In this document: piece by piece, positions 7,371 through 8,138 of the stretch | Layout: every line of letters begins with the position of its first letter | Position numbering within the stretch: position 1 is the first letter of the stretch | NCBI GenBank assembly: GCA_026785765.1 | Contig: JAJAZK010000066.1 | Location: forward strand, 1 to 8,138 | Reading direction: 5' to 3' | Length of the DNA: 8,138 nt | Origin: Rhodoferax sp. | GTDB lineage: Bacteria > Pseudomonadota > Gammaproteobacteria > Burkholderiales > Burkholderiaceae_C | Translations under genes and position numbers: made by a program | Notes under the pieces: generated by a model | Databases searched by the model: none | What the model was told of the DNA's origin: nothing | Seen by the model: only the letters and a program-made list of their open reading frames with translations

Positions 7371-8138
<768 letters not shown>

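Overview
The window is one uninterrupted gene block, all seven genes on the + strand. It reads as the middle of an exosortase A (XrtA/EpsH) exopolysaccharide and PEP-CTERM protein-sorting locus. Five genes that characteristically travel together lie head to tail before xrtA: an outer-membrane beta-barrel, an ExeA-like ATPase, a polysaccharide deacetylase, a FemAB-like protein and a PEP-CTERM-type glycosyltransferase. After xrtA comes a TviB-like nucleotide-sugar dehydrogenase. The bases are clearly GC-rich, with GC-rich third positions. XrtA loci of this order are known from Gram-negative Pseudomonadota, mainly beta- and gamma-proteobacteria from water, soil and sludge. The outer-membrane barrel fits that. 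I cannot name a genus.

Layout: 1-1482 beta-barrel (5' end outside the window); 1486-2565 ATPase; 2577-3452 deacetylase; about 3460-4497 FemAB-like protein; 4504-5757 glycosyltransferase; 5754-7319 exosortase A fused to an EpsI domain; a 51-base gap with a strong ribosome binding site and a short direct repeat; 7371-8138 nucleotide-sugar dehydrogenase (3' end outside the window). The first six genes are spaced 3, 11, about 7, 6 and -4 bases apart. They have no convincing Shine-Dalgarno sites, which suggests one transcript with coupled translation. I see no terminator, RNA gene, mobile element or CRISPR array.

How the genes may work together: the dehydrogenase would supply an acidic (acetamido) sugar nucleotide. 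The GT4-type transferase would add a sugar to a growing lipid-linked chain. The deacetylase, which shows no signal peptide, and the FemAB-like protein would modify sugars or add an amino-acyl or acyl group in the cytoplasm. The ATPase and the beta-barrel are candidates for energising and forming an export route. Exosortase A would process PEP-CTERM proteins at the inner membrane, probably handing them to the same polysaccharide matrix. The roles of the ATPase, FemAB-like protein and EpsI domain are inferred from context. The locus type is already described, so I do not claim a wholly new system. The most interesting points are the likely polymer chemistry, the cytoplasmic modification enzymes and the gene order after xrtA.
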